The notes under the pieces were generated by a model that was not told the DNA's origin, searched no databases, and saw nothing but the letters and a program-made list of their open reading frames with translations. DNA of 64,000 nt from DAIDJD01 sp035485275 (GTDB lineage: Bacteria > Oederibacteriota > JAJYGY01 > DAIDJD01), in contig DATHOE010000012.1 of the NCBI GenBank assembly GCA_035485275.1, positions 1 to 64,000 of the forward strand. The letters are read 5' to 3'. How positions within the stretch are numbered: the first letter of the stretch is position 1; every line of letters begins with the position of its first letter. Made by a program: the position numbers and the translations under genes. Positions 44,630 through 53,954 of this stretch are shown piece by piece.

Positions 44630-44998
44630 ATGAACATCCTGCTGTGGGTCCTGCAAGTGGGCACGGCGTTCTTCTACATCGCCGGGGGCAGCTACAAGAT
44701 CACCCATTTCGAGCAGCTCAAGAAGATGGGCGCCTCGATGCGGGCGCTTCCGAAGGCCTTTTGGGCCTGCGTCGGCGCCTTTGAGGCGCTGGCCGGCGCG
44801 GGCCTGGTGCTGCCCGCCGCCCTCCACATCTTCCCCGTCCTGAGCGCTACCGCGGCGGCCTGCCTGGCGGTAGAATCGGTCCTGGTCGTCGGCTTGTTCC
44901 TGTCCTACCGGGACTTCGCCCCGGTGCCCTACGCGGCGGGGGGCGGGCTCGTGGCGGCCTTCATCGCCTACGGAAGGTTCGCGCTGGCGCCGTTCTGA
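44630..44998 (+). CDS. DoxX-like inner-membrane protein
   Basis: The product has 122 residues and four hydrophobic helices, with the DoxX-like features F-Y-I-A-G-G-S-Y-K-I-T-H and A-C-V-G-A-F-E-A-L-A-G-A-G-L-V-L-P. The function of the family is poorly known; it is common in ArsR-SRPBCC operons. It starts 24 bases after the SRPBCC gene with GGAGGG upstream. Confidence 0.88.
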   Translation: MNILLWVLQVGTAFFYIAGGSYKITHFEQLKKMGASMRALPKAFWACVGAFEALAGAGLVLPAALHIFPVLSATAAACLAVESVLVVGLFLSYRDFAPVPYAAGGGLVAAFIAYGRFALAPF

Positions 44999-45009
44999 GG
45001 GGGCTGCCC

Positions 45010-45636
45010 ATGGCAAAGACGGACAAAAAAACGCCTTCGGTTCCGGCCTCCGGGCCGAACCCGAAGGTCGATTTTTATTTCAACAAGAACGAGCGGTGGA
45101 AGGGGGAGATCGCCCGCCTGAGGAAGATCCTGCTGGGCTGCGGACTGACCGAGGAGCTCAAGTGGGGCGTCCCCTGCTATTCCCTGGAAGGCAGCAACAT
45201 CGTCCTGATCCACGTGTTCAAGGAATACTGCGCGCTCTTGTTCTTCAAGGGCGTGCTGATGAAGGACCCCAAGGGCCTCTTGATCATACAGACGGAGAAC
45301 GTGCAGGTGGCGCGCCAGATCCGTTTCACCCGGGTCGAGGACATCGCGGGGAAGGAAAAAACCCTGGTGGCCTATGTCCGCGAGGCCGTCGCGGTGGAGC
45401 GGTCCGGCGCCAAGGCGCCGATGAAGGAGACCTCGGATTTCCCGGTCGCCGACGAGCTCAAAAGGAAGCTGGACGCGGACCCGGCCCTGAAAGCCGCCTT
45501 CAAGGCGCTGACCCCGGGGAGGCAAAGGGGCTATCTGATGTATTTTTCGCAGGCTAAGCAGGCCCGGACGCGGGAAGAACGGGTCGAAAAATGCGTGAAG
45601 AAAATTCTCGCCGGCAAGGGGATGCTCGACGACTAG
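45010..45636 (+). CDS. YdeI/DUF1801-family protein
   Basis: The product has 208 residues. The first two thirds form the DUF1801 fold (E-L-K-W-G-V-P-C-Y-S-L-E-G, C-A-L-L-F-F-K-G). The tail is the YdeI-type helical hairpin with P-G-R-Q-R-G-Y-L-M-Y-F-S-Q-A-K and R-E-E-R-V-E-K. It is the last gene of the arsR cluster, and its stop is 15 bases from the convergent PD40 gene. Biochemical role unknown. Confidence 0.88.
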   Translation: MAKTDKKTPSVPASGPNPKVDFYFNKNERWKGEIARLRKILLGCGLTEELKWGVPCYSLEGSNIVLIHVFKEYCALLFFKGVLMKDPKGLLIIQTENVQVARQIRFTRVEDIAGKEKTLVAYVREAVAVERSGAKAPMKETSDFPVADELKRKLDADPALKAAFKALTPGRQRGYLMYFSQAKQARTREERVEKCVKKILAGKGMLDD

Positions 45637-45651
45637 CCCCGGCGCTCCGCC

Positions 45652-47151
45652 CTAACGCAATTCCACATAAATCATGACGCTGTCGGCCGCCCCGCCCGCC
45701 GCCGGCGGGCTGTAGGGTTCGGCGTCCACCGCCGAGGCCTTCATTTTGGCCAGGCGGGCCAGGGCGCCGCCGACCTCGGCCGCGCGCGCCTTCGAGCGCT
45801 CCTCTTGCGAGGAGTAGAGGCCCTTCAAATCGGAGGAGTCCAGCGGCCCGACCACGTCCAGGCTGTCCCCGGGATACTGCCGCACGCGCTTGGCCAGCTT
45901 GCGCAGGGCGGCCAGGGACTGGGCGTCCAGCTGGTCCTGGTCGTCGAAGGAGGCCCTGAAGCGCATGCGCAAGCTGGCGGCCCTGAGCGCGGGCCTGGAC
46001 ACGGCTGCCTTGGCCATGGGCGCGGCCTGCGCCGCGGCCGGGGCTTTCGTCGGGGCCGCGGCCGGGGCCTGCGCCGCAGGCTGGGCCGGGGCGGCCGTGG
46101 GCGCCGCCGTCGCGACGCTGGTCGGAAGCGCCGTCGGGACCGCGGTCGGCATGGGGGTCGGGACCTGGGTGGGAAGCGGGGCCGGGGCCGCGACAGGGCC
46201 GGAGCCCAGGGGCAGGGAGGTCCAGGCCGGGGAAAGGCCCCCGCCGTGGGTGATCCGCTTGGACGAATTCCCTTGGGCGTCCCCGACGTAGAGGTCCCAG
46301 GTCACGGTGTCCGCCTGGGCCGAACTGTACAGGATCTGCGCGCCCGAGGGGCTGAATACGGCCGAGGCGCTCAGATGGTCCTTGGTGAGCATGTCCGCGT
46401 CGGAGGTGGGCGCGTCGCCGCCGGAGGAAAGCTCCACGATGTCGCTGTCCTCGCCGCGGGTGCGGGTGAGCATGATGCGGCCGCCGTCCGGGGACCAGCG
46501 GGGCGAGCCCACGGAGTAGTCGTTGAAATCGGTGAGCTGGGAGGTGTCGTGGTTCTCCACCGAGGTGACCCACAGGTCGAAGTGCCCGTCCGGGCCGTTG
46601 ACGTAGGCGATCTGCTTGCCGTCGGGCGACCAGGCCGGGGCCCAGCTCGACCCGTCGCTGATGAGGGTCTGCGCGTTGTTTCCGTCCGCGTCCATGATCC
46701 AAAGGTTGCCGTTGAAGCTGTAGGCGATCTGCTTGCCGTCGGGCGAGCAGGAGGGGGCGTTGTCCAGGTCCAGCTTCTTCATGGGCGGCTCGGCCTTTTC
46801 ACCGGTGTCCGTCAGCACGCTGACCCGGCCGGTCAGGCCGATCCGGGCGATGTCCTGCGTGCCGTCGCCGCGCGAGAGCCAGACCAGGAAGCCGTCGCCG
46901 TTGGGGGAGACCACCGGGAACCAGAAGTCCTCGTCCTCGCCCGGCGCCGCCAGGAGGTGGGCGCCGGTGCCGTCGGAATGCGCGACCCACAGGGCGCCGG
47001 AGCGGGTGAAGGCCACGGTGTCGTTGATGGGCGTGGGCTTCACCGTGGGCACCACCGTCTGGACCACGACGGCGGTCACGGGCTTCTTGCAGCCCGAGCC
47101 GAGGAGGGCCAGGGCCAGGAGGGCGGCCGCGAGGGGGAGGCGCGTCTTCAT
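45652..47151 (-). CDS. Lipoprotein fusing PD40/TolB-like propeller to OmpA-like domain
   Basis: The product has 499 residues. A signal peptide ends at L-L-G-S-G-C (Cys21). Repeats with S-P-D-G-K-Q-I-A-Y and W-S-P-D-G-G-R-I (PD40) make a beta-propeller at about residues 40-330. A Pro/Thr/Ala/Val-rich linker at about 330-390 follows, and the last 105 residues have the OmpA-like order (A-L-R-K-L-A-K-R-V, D-V-V-G, S-K-A-R-A-A-E-V). Tol/Pal systems use these two parts as separate proteins, so this looks like a TolB-Pal-like fusion bridging membrane and peptidoglycan. The OmpA part is divergent, so peptidoglycan binding is not certain. Confidence 0.8.
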   Translation of the reverse strand: MKTRLPLAAALLALALLGSGCKKPVTAVVVQTVVPTVKPTPINDTVAFTRSGALWVAHSDGTGAHLLAAPGEDEDFWFPVVSPNGDGFLVWLSRGDGTQDIARIGLTGRVSVLTDTGEKAEPPMKKLDLDNAPSCSPDGKQIAYSFNGNLWIMDADGNNAQTLISDGSSWAPAWSPDGKQIAYVNGPDGHFDLWVTSVENHDTSQLTDFNDYSVGSPRWSPDGGRIMLTRTRGEDSDIVELSSGGDAPTSDADMLTKDHLSASAVFSPSGAQILYSSAQADTVTWDLYVGDAQGNSSKRITHGGGLSPAWTSLPLGSGPVAAPAPLPTQVPTPMPTAVPTALPTSVATAAPTAAPAQPAAQAPAAAPTKAPAAAQAAPMAKAAVSRPALRAASLRMRFRASFDDQDQLDAQSLAALRKLAKRVRQYPGDSLDVVGPLDSSDLKGLYSSQEERSKARAAEVGGALARLAKMKASAVDAEPYSPPAAGGAADSVMIYVELR

Positions 47152-48209
47152 CACTTGCAGCCCCCGGGAAGCGGAATCAGGGCGCCCAGGCTGATGTGGT
47201 CCACGGGCACCGCGCCCAGGGGCTTGGCCCTGCTGCCGTCCAGTCCGCAGGACCACAGCAGGTGGTCGCGCATGAAGTAGAGGGCCTGGCCGTCGGGGAA
47301 GGCCCAAACGCCGCTGGCCCCGCCCTGGGTGACCTGGTTCGGAGTGGCTCCGTCCGCCGTGCCGATCGTGAAGACCTCGGTGCGCGCGCCCATGGGGGCC
47401 GCGGCGAGCAGGGCGACGGAGCCCGGGAGCAGCGCGAAGGTGTTGGGGTCGATCGGGGAGGCCATCAAAAGCTGGGTGTCCAGGGCCTCGTCCACCCTGT
47501 TGAGGCCGTGGCCGAGGTAGAAGATGTCGTTGGGGGCCTGGGCGTTCGTGCTCCAGGCCACCACGGGCTGGGTGCAGGCGCCGGCGACGATCGCCATGTC
47601 GGAGCTGCCGTTGGCGGCCACGCGGCGCAGGTTCTTGTCCTGGACCACGGCCAGGGCCTCGCCGGAGGGCGCCCAGGACAGCGCGTGGACCTCGCCGTCG
47701 AAGGTCAGTGTGCGGGCCTGCCTGTCCGCCAGGGTCTCGATCCAGAGCTCGCCGCGCGCGATGTAGGCCAGGGATTTTCCGTCGGGTGAGAATGCCATGC
47801 TGTACTGGCTGGCGTCCGCGGCCGGCATGATGCCGGTGTCGTCCTGCGTCAGGGGCTCGTACTTCATGGCGTCGGCGCTGAAGAGCCAGATGTTGAGGCT
47901 GCCGCCGCGGTTGGTGAGCAGGGCGAACTGCGAGCCGTCGGGAGAGCTGACCGCGATGAGGTCGTCGCCGGCGGGGGCCGGATCAGGGTAGGTCAGCCAG
48001 CCCTGGCCGAAACGGCCCAGATAGGCTTTGCAGGTCCCCGCGGCGTTGCTGCGCCCCAACACGCTGTGGTGGTTGGCCTTGACCGTGAAAAAAATGGTGT
48101 TTTCGGATTTGGGTTTGACAGGGGTCGGGCTGGTCGCGGGCGCGGCAGCGCCCAAAGGCAGGGACAGGAGAAAAACCGCTGTCCCGCCAAGGACGATTCG
48201 CCGAATCAT
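47151..48209 (-). CDS. Secreted PD40/TolB-like beta-propeller protein
   Basis: The product has 352 residues with a signal peptide (I-R-R-I-V-L-G-G-T-A-V-F-L-L-S-L-P-L-G-A-A-A). PD40-type repeats such as S-P-D-G-S-Q-F-A-L-L, S-P-D-G-K-S-L-A-Y-I and W-A-P-S-G-E-A-L-A-V form a propeller. The stop overlaps the ATG of the fusion lipoprotein, so both are made together from the promoter at 48280-48308. It is probably a periplasmic binding partner of that protein. The start has no clear ribosome site. Confidence 0.8.
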   Translation of the reverse strand: MIRRIVLGGTAVFLLSLPLGAAAPATSPTPVKPKSENTIFFTVKANHHSVLGRSNAAGTCKAYLGRFGQGWLTYPDPAPAGDDLIAVSSPDGSQFALLTNRGGSLNIWLFSADAMKYEPLTQDDTGIMPAADASQYSMAFSPDGKSLAYIARGELWIETLADRQARTLTFDGEVHALSWAPSGEALAVVQDKNLRRVAANGSSDMAIVAGACTQPVVAWSTNAQAPNDIFYLGHGLNRVDEALDTQLLMASPIDPNTFALLPGSVALLAAAPMGARTEVFTIGTADGATPNQVTQGGASGVWAFPDGQALYFMRDHLLWSCGLDGSRAKPLGAVPVDHISLGALIPLPGGCK

Positions 48210-48279
48210 GGAGACGCTTGGGGAAAACAGGTTCACGCGCTGCGGCTCGAAAAAGGCAAGGGATATATAGTTTTTTACA

Positions 48280-48308
48280 ATATTAAAGAACTTATGCTCA
48301 AGCGTCAA
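48280..48308 (-). promoter_or_regulatory. Sigma-70 promoter for the PD40 pair
   Basis: On the minus strand, TTGACG (48303-48308), a 17-base spacer and TAATAT (48280-48285) form a good -35/-10 pair in an AT-rich gap. Transcription would start near 48273, about 64 bases before the start codon at 48209. Confidence 0.75.
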
Positions 48309-48370
48309 GAAAGATTTGCACAATTGCCTGTGGGTATCTTGGGCCTTCAGCCAATGATGACAAGGGACCT

Positions 48371-49699
48371 TCAAAGGCCTTGTCCGGCTTGGCGTTTTTT
48401 CTGTTCCACCCAGGCCAGGTATTCCCGGAAGTTTTTTTCCCGGCCCCGGTCCGAAGGGCTGTAGAAGTCCCGGCTGCGCAGGCCTTCCGGCAGGCAATCC
48501 ATGTCCGCGACCGCGCCTTCCTGGTTGTGGGCGTGGACATAGCCCGCGCCGTGCCCCATTTCCTTCATCAGCTTGGTGGGGGCGTTGCGCAGGTGCATGG
48601 GCACGGAGCGGGAGCCCGTGGCCTCGATCTCAGCCTGCACCCCGTTCCAGGCGCGGTAGGCCGCGTCGCTCTTGGGCACGCAGGCCAGGTAGGCGGCCAG
48701 CTGGATGACGGCCAATTCGCCTTCCGGCGAGCCCAGGAATTCGTAGGCCTCCCGCGCGGAGCGCGCCAGCCCCAGGGCCGCGGGATCCGCGTTGCCCACG
48801 TCCTCGCTGGCCATGCGGGTGAGGCGCCTGAGCACGTAGAGCGGGTCGTCCCCGGCCTTGAGCATGCGGCCGCACCAGTACACCGCGGCGTCGGGGTCGG
48901 AGGAGCGCACGCTCTTGTGGAGGGCGGAGATGATGTCGTAGTGCTGGTCCCCGCTCTTGTCATAGAGCAGGACCTGGGCCCCCGCGGCGCGCTCCACCGC
49001 GCCCATGTCCAGGGCAGTCGAGTCGCGCCTAGCCAGGGAGGCGGCCTGCTCCAGCAGGGCCAGGGCCCGCCGGGCGTCGCCGTCGGCCATCGAGGCCAGG
49101 GACTCCAGGGCGCCCGCTTCCGCGCTCAGCTTCCAGGCGCCCAGCCCGCGGGCCTCGTCGGCCAGGGCCCGCCGCAGCAGGTCCAGCAGGCTGTCCGCGG
49201 ACAGCGCCTCCAGGCGCAGCACGCGCGCGCGGGAGAGCAGGGCGGCGTTGAGGGCGAAGCTCGGGTTTTCCGTGGTGGCGCCGACCAGGGTCAGGGAGCC
49301 GTTCTCAAGGGAGGGCAGGAAGGCGTCCTGCTGGGCCTTGTTGAAGCGGTGGATTTCGTCCAAAAAAAGCAGGGTGCGCCGGCCGTACAGGCGGCGCTGC
49401 TCCTGGGCCGTCTCCATCACCGCGCGCACGTCCTTGAGCGTGGCCTCCACGGCGCTGTGGGAGACGAAATGGAAGCCGCCGCTCTGGGCCAGCAGGCGCG
49501 CCAGGGTCGTCTTCCCCACGCCCGGCGGCCCCCAGAAGATCAGGGAACCGGCCTCGCCCTTGAGGAAGGCGTCCCGCAAGGGACGGCCCGGGCCGAACAA
49601 TTTCTCCTGGCCCAGCACCTCGTCGAGGCTGGCCGGGCGCATGCGCTCGGCCAGCGGCAGGAAGGGCGACGGAACCGCGTCGAAAAGGTCGTCGGACAT
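48371..49699 (-). CDS. rarA: Replication-associated recombination AAA+ ATPase RarA/MgsA
   Basis: RarA acts at stalled replication forks. The 442-residue product has the clamp-loader-like ATPase core (G-P-P-G-V-G-K-T-T-L, L-F-L-D-E-I-H-R-F-N-K, sensor region G-A-T-T-E-N-P-S-F) and the C-terminal tetramerisation domain (L-Y-D-K-S-G-D-Q-H-Y-D, Y-H/V-H-A-H-N). Complete. It is the last gene of the minus-strand run from cysS. Confidence 0.95.
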   Translation of the reverse strand: MSDDLFDAVPSPFLPLAERMRPASLDEVLGQEKLFGPGRPLRDAFLKGEAGSLIFWGPPGVGKTTLARLLAQSGGFHFVSHSAVEATLKDVRAVMETAQEQRRLYGRRTLLFLDEIHRFNKAQQDAFLPSLENGSLTLVGATTENPSFALNAALLSRARVLRLEALSADSLLDLLRRALADEARGLGAWKLSAEAGALESLASMADGDARRALALLEQAASLARRDSTALDMGAVERAAGAQVLLYDKSGDQHYDIISALHKSVRSSDPDAAVYWCGRMLKAGDDPLYVLRRLTRMASEDVGNADPAALGLARSAREAYEFLGSPEGELAVIQLAAYLACVPKSDAAYRAWNGVQAEIEATGSRSVPMHLRNAPTKLMKEMGHGAGYVHAHNQEGAVADMDCLPEGLRSRDFYSPSDRGREKNFREYLAWVEQKKRQAGQGL

Positions 49700-49720
49700 C
49701 GCGGGCCTTAAAAAAATCCC

Positions 49721-51079
<1,359 letters not shown>

Positions 51080-51120
51080 GGTTTCCTGTCGGGAGCGGCG
51101 GTCTTGGGGGGATGGGGAGG

Positions 51121-52050
51121 CTAAAGCTTTTCCAACGCGAGGTGCATGTCCTTGAGGCCCTGGTCCAGGCCGCGGGCCTCGAAGCCCAGGGAGCGCAGGC
51201 GCGCGGTGTCGAGGCTGGCGTCGGCGGGCCGCGGGTCGCGGAAGACCATGTCCTTGAGCGAGGCGGCCTGCATCTGCTCGGCGGGGAACCTGAACTCCCG
51301 GGCCAGGCGCACGGCGAAATCGTGGCGGCTGGCGCGTTCAGGGCCGGCCAGGTGCAGCAGGCCCTTCCAGCCGCGCTCCGCGCCCAGGCGCATGGCCTCG
51401 CAGGCGTCCTCGGCGTAGATGGGCGTGCGCCATTGGTCGGTGAAGGCCGGCACGCGCCCTCCCGTGAGCAGGGTCTTGAGCCACTGTTCGGCGAAGTTGC
51501 GGCCGTGCGCGCCGCCGCGCCCCCATCCGTAGGTCAGGGCCAGGCGCAGCACCAGGGCCTCGCCGTCGCTGGCCTCCAGCACGGCCTTTTCCGCGTCTCG
51601 CTTGCTGCGGCCGTAGGCGCCCAGGGGTTCGGGGACGTCGCTTTCGGACCACAGCGCGCGGCTGCCGTCGAAGACCTGGTCCGTGCTGGTGAAGACCAGG
51701 GCCGCGCCGGCGCGCCGGGCGGCCTTGGCCACGATCTTGGCGCCCTGCACGTTGATGTGGCGGGCGGCGGGCTCGTCGTCGGCGCAGGCGTCCGGCTGGG
51801 CGATGGCCGCGAGGTGGAAGACGACCTCCGGCGCGCTTTCGGCGACCAGCGCGTCCACTTCCGCGGGGACGCACACGTCCAGGTGGCGCGCCTGCACGCC
51901 CGCCAGGCCCGGGTCCTTGCCGTGCCAGGAACCCCACACGGACCAGCCGTGCCTGGCCAGGTGCAGGGCCAGGTTGCTGCCCAAAAATCCGCCCAGCCCG
52001 GTGATGAGGGCGCGGCGTCCGGGAACTGCCGGGGACTGCGGCTCAGCCAT
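51121..52050 (-). CDS. NAD-dependent sugar reductase (RfbD-like SDR)
   Basis: The product has 309 residues from the ATG at 52050. It has the extended-SDR Rossmann motif T-G-L-G-G-F-L-G, the H-L-A-A-I strand, S-T-D-Q-V-F-D-G and the catalytic Y-G-R-S-K. These match the dTDP-4-dehydrorhamnose reductase branch, which makes nucleotide sugars for surface glycans. No other rhamnose genes are adjacent, so the substrate is not certain. It overlaps the upstream membrane protein gene by eight bases. Confidence 0.88.
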   Translation of the reverse strand: MAEPQSPAVPGRRALITGLGGFLGSNLALHLARHGWSVWGSWHGKDPGLAGVQARHLDVCVPAEVDALVAESAPEVVFHLAAIAQPDACADDEPAARHINVQGAKIVAKAARRAGAALVFTSTDQVFDGSRALWSESDVPEPLGAYGRSKRDAEKAVLEASDGEALVLRLALTYGWGRGGAHGRNFAEQWLKTLLTGGRVPAFTDQWRTPIYAEDACEAMRLGAERGWKGLLHLAGPERASRHDFAVRLAREFRFPAEQMQAASLKDMVFRDPRPADASLDTARLRSLGFEARGLDQGLKDMHLALEKL

Positions 52051-52549
52051 GGCTCGGCTCCGGCCGGCCTTGGGCGCTGATTTTCTGGCGGGAGGGGATT
52101 TCCGGCGCGCCGGAAGCGGTCGGGCTGAGGGCCTCGGGCTGGGCGCTGTCCTTGCCCTGGCGGCCCCAGGACACGCTGAACAGGGCGATGCCCAGGCTGG
52201 TCCCAAGGGCCGCGGCGCCCACGCCGGCGTAGAGGCCGGAATTGAACTTGGGCGGCAGGCGCCGCTGGGCGACGCTTTCCACGGCCCCCACGGCCAGGCC
52301 GTACCACAAGACGGTGAAGGGTGCGGAGAGCAGGGTGACCACGGTGATGTATTCCCAGCGGCTGGGGTTCTGGAGCTTGGGATGCTGCGGGCGTTTGGGC
52401 AGGAGGGGGAGCTCCTGCGCGGTCGCGGAGTCGGCCTTCGCGGCCGCGCGCGGCGGGGCGCTGGGGGACAAGGGCGCCGCGTCCGTTTGCGCCCCCGCCG
52501 GGCATTGGGCCGCCAGGAGCAGCGCCGCCAGGGCGAGCGACCTTACCAT
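52043..52549 (-). CDS. Secreted or membrane protein, unknown
   Basis: The product has 168 residues with a signal peptide (S-L-A-L-A-A-L-L-L-A-A-Q-C-P-A-G-A) and a Pro/Ala-rich spacer. Two hydrophobic segments follow, near residues 68-88 (I-T-V-V-T-L-L-S-A-P-F-T-V-L-W-Y) and 108-126 (V-G-A-A-A-L-G-T-S-L-G-I-A). No family recognised. It overlaps both the TPR gene (7 bases) and the SDR gene (8 bases), so its products are co-made. Confidence 0.72.
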   Translation of the reverse strand: MVRSLALAALLLAAQCPAGAQTDAAPLSPSAPPRAAAKADSATAQELPLLPKRPQHPKLQNPSRWEYITVVTLLSAPFTVLWYGLAVGAVESVAQRRLPPKFNSGLYAGVGAAALGTSLGIALFSVSWGRQGKDSAQPEALSPTASGAPEIPSRQKISAQGRPEPSHG

Positions 52550-53031
52550 TTTTTGACGACCACCTTGCCCGCGCGCGCGGCCTCAAGGTTCTCGCGCACG
52601 TAGTCCGCCTTGGGGCTTTGGGGCTCCAGGACCAGGTAGCGCTCCCAGGCCGCGATGGCCCGGTCCACCCAGCCGCGGTTGAGGAAGATGACGCCGAGGC
52701 CGAAGTGGGCGCCGGCGTGGTCGGGCTTCATCTCCAGCACCTTCTCGTACTCGGTCAGGGCCTCTTCCCACCAGTTTTTCGCGAAGTAGGCGTTGGCAAG
52801 GTGGAAGTGGGCCTGCGGATGGGCCGGGTTCAATTCCACCGCCTTGAGGCAGTGGCGCACGGACTCGTCCAGAAGGCCGTTCTTGAACAGGGCGATCCCG
52901 AGGTTCAGGCGCGAAGGGAAGTGCCTAGGTCCCGCCTCCACGGCCTGCCGGAACACGGCGCAGGCGCCCGCCAGGTCGCCCTGGCGGTACAGATCCTGGC
53001 CCTGTTTGTTGAGCTCTTCTTCGGAGGGCAT
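52543..53031 (-). CDS. TPR protein
   Basis: The product has 162 residues made of about four tetratricopeptide repeats (Q-G-Q-D-L-Y-R-Q-G-D-L, L-N-L-G-I-A-L-F-K-N-G, F-H-L-A-N-A-Y-F, F-G-L-G-V-I-F-L-N-R-G). It has no signal peptide, so it is probably cytoplasmic. It starts five bases after hisG. The partner is unknown. Confidence 0.85.
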   Translation of the reverse strand: MPSEEELNKQGQDLYRQGDLAGACAVFRQAVEAGPRHFPSRLNLGIALFKNGLLDESVRHCLKAVELNPAHPQAHFHLANAYFAKNWWEEALTEYEKVLEMKPDHAGAHFGLGVIFLNRGWVDRAIAAWERYLVLEPQSPKADYVRENLEAARAGKVVVKKW

Positions 53032-53035
53032 GGCT

Positions 53036-53911
53036 TTAGTAAATGACCTTGTTGAGGGGATATTCCACCAGGCCCTGGGCCCCGGCGCGCTTCAGGGCCG
53101 GGATCAGGTCGCGGGCCAGCTTTTCCTCGATGACCGTGACCACGTCCACCCAGTCGCCCTTGGCCAGCGGGCTGATGCTGGGGTTCTTCATGGAGGGCAG
53201 CAGGCCCAGGATGCGGGAGAGGTCCTTCTTGGGCACGTTCATCATCAGGCCCACCATGCGCTTGGCCAGCAGCGCGCCCTGCAGCAGCGTCGCCAGGTCC
53301 TCGATCTTGGAGCGCTTCCAGGGGTCCTTCCAGGCCTTCTTGCCCACCACCAGGCGGGTGTTGGTCTCCAGCACCGTGTCGACGATGCGCAGCTTGTTGG
53401 CGCGCAGGGAGGAGCCGGTTTCCGTGATCTCGACGATGGCGTCGGCCAGGTCCGGGCACTTCACTTCGGTGGCGCCCCAGCTGAACTCCACGTTGGCCTT
53501 GACCTTGTGGCCGTCCAGCCAGCGCCTGGTCACGCCGACCAGCTCGGTGGCGATGCGCTTGCCCTTGAGGTCCTTGACGCTCTTGACCGGGCTGTCCTCG
53601 GGCACGCACAGCACCCAGCGCGCCTTGGTGTCGGTGGCCTTGCTGTAGTCGAGCTCGGCAAGCTCGATGACGTCGCTCTGGTTCTCCACCACCCAGTCGT
53701 GGCCGCAGAGGCCGGCGTCGAGGACCTCGTCGGCGACGTAGCGGCTCATCTCCTGGCTGCGGATGAGCATGCACTGGATCTGGGGGTCGTCGATGGTCGG
53801 GTAATAGCTGCGGGAGCTGATGGAAACCTGGTAGCCGGCCCTGCGGAAGAGGTCCACGGTGGCCTGCTCCAGGCTGCCCTTGGGGATGCCGAGTTTAAGA
53901 ATGCCGCTCAA
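53036..53911 (-). CDS. hisG: ATP phosphoribosyltransferase, long form
   Basis: HisG condenses ATP and PRPP, the first and feedback-regulated step of histidine synthesis. The 291-residue product has L-G-I-P-K-G-S-L at the start, D-A-G-L-C-G-H-D-W, D-L-A-D-A-I-V-E-I-T-E-T-G (the PRPP-binding region) and the C-terminal ACT-like regulatory domain, so HisZ is not needed. The TTG at 53911 is chosen because GGAGG stands four bases upstream. No other his genes are adjacent. Confidence 0.93.
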   Translation of the reverse strand: MSGILKLGIPKGSLEQATVDLFRRAGYQVSISSRSYYPTIDDPQIQCMLIRSQEMSRYVADEVLDAGLCGHDWVVENQSDVIELAELDYSKATDTKARWVLCVPEDSPVKSVKDLKGKRIATELVGVTRRWLDGHKVKANVEFSWGATEVKCPDLADAIVEITETGSSLRANKLRIVDTVLETNTRLVVGKKAWKDPWKRSKIEDLATLLQGALLAKRMVGLMMNVPKKDLSRILGLLPSMKNPSISPLAKGDWVDVVTVIEEKLARDLIPALKRAGAQGLVEYPLNKVIY

Positions 53912-53954
53912 AAGTCCTCCATAGCCGTTGGTGTCCTTGGCGCAAGATTCCAGT

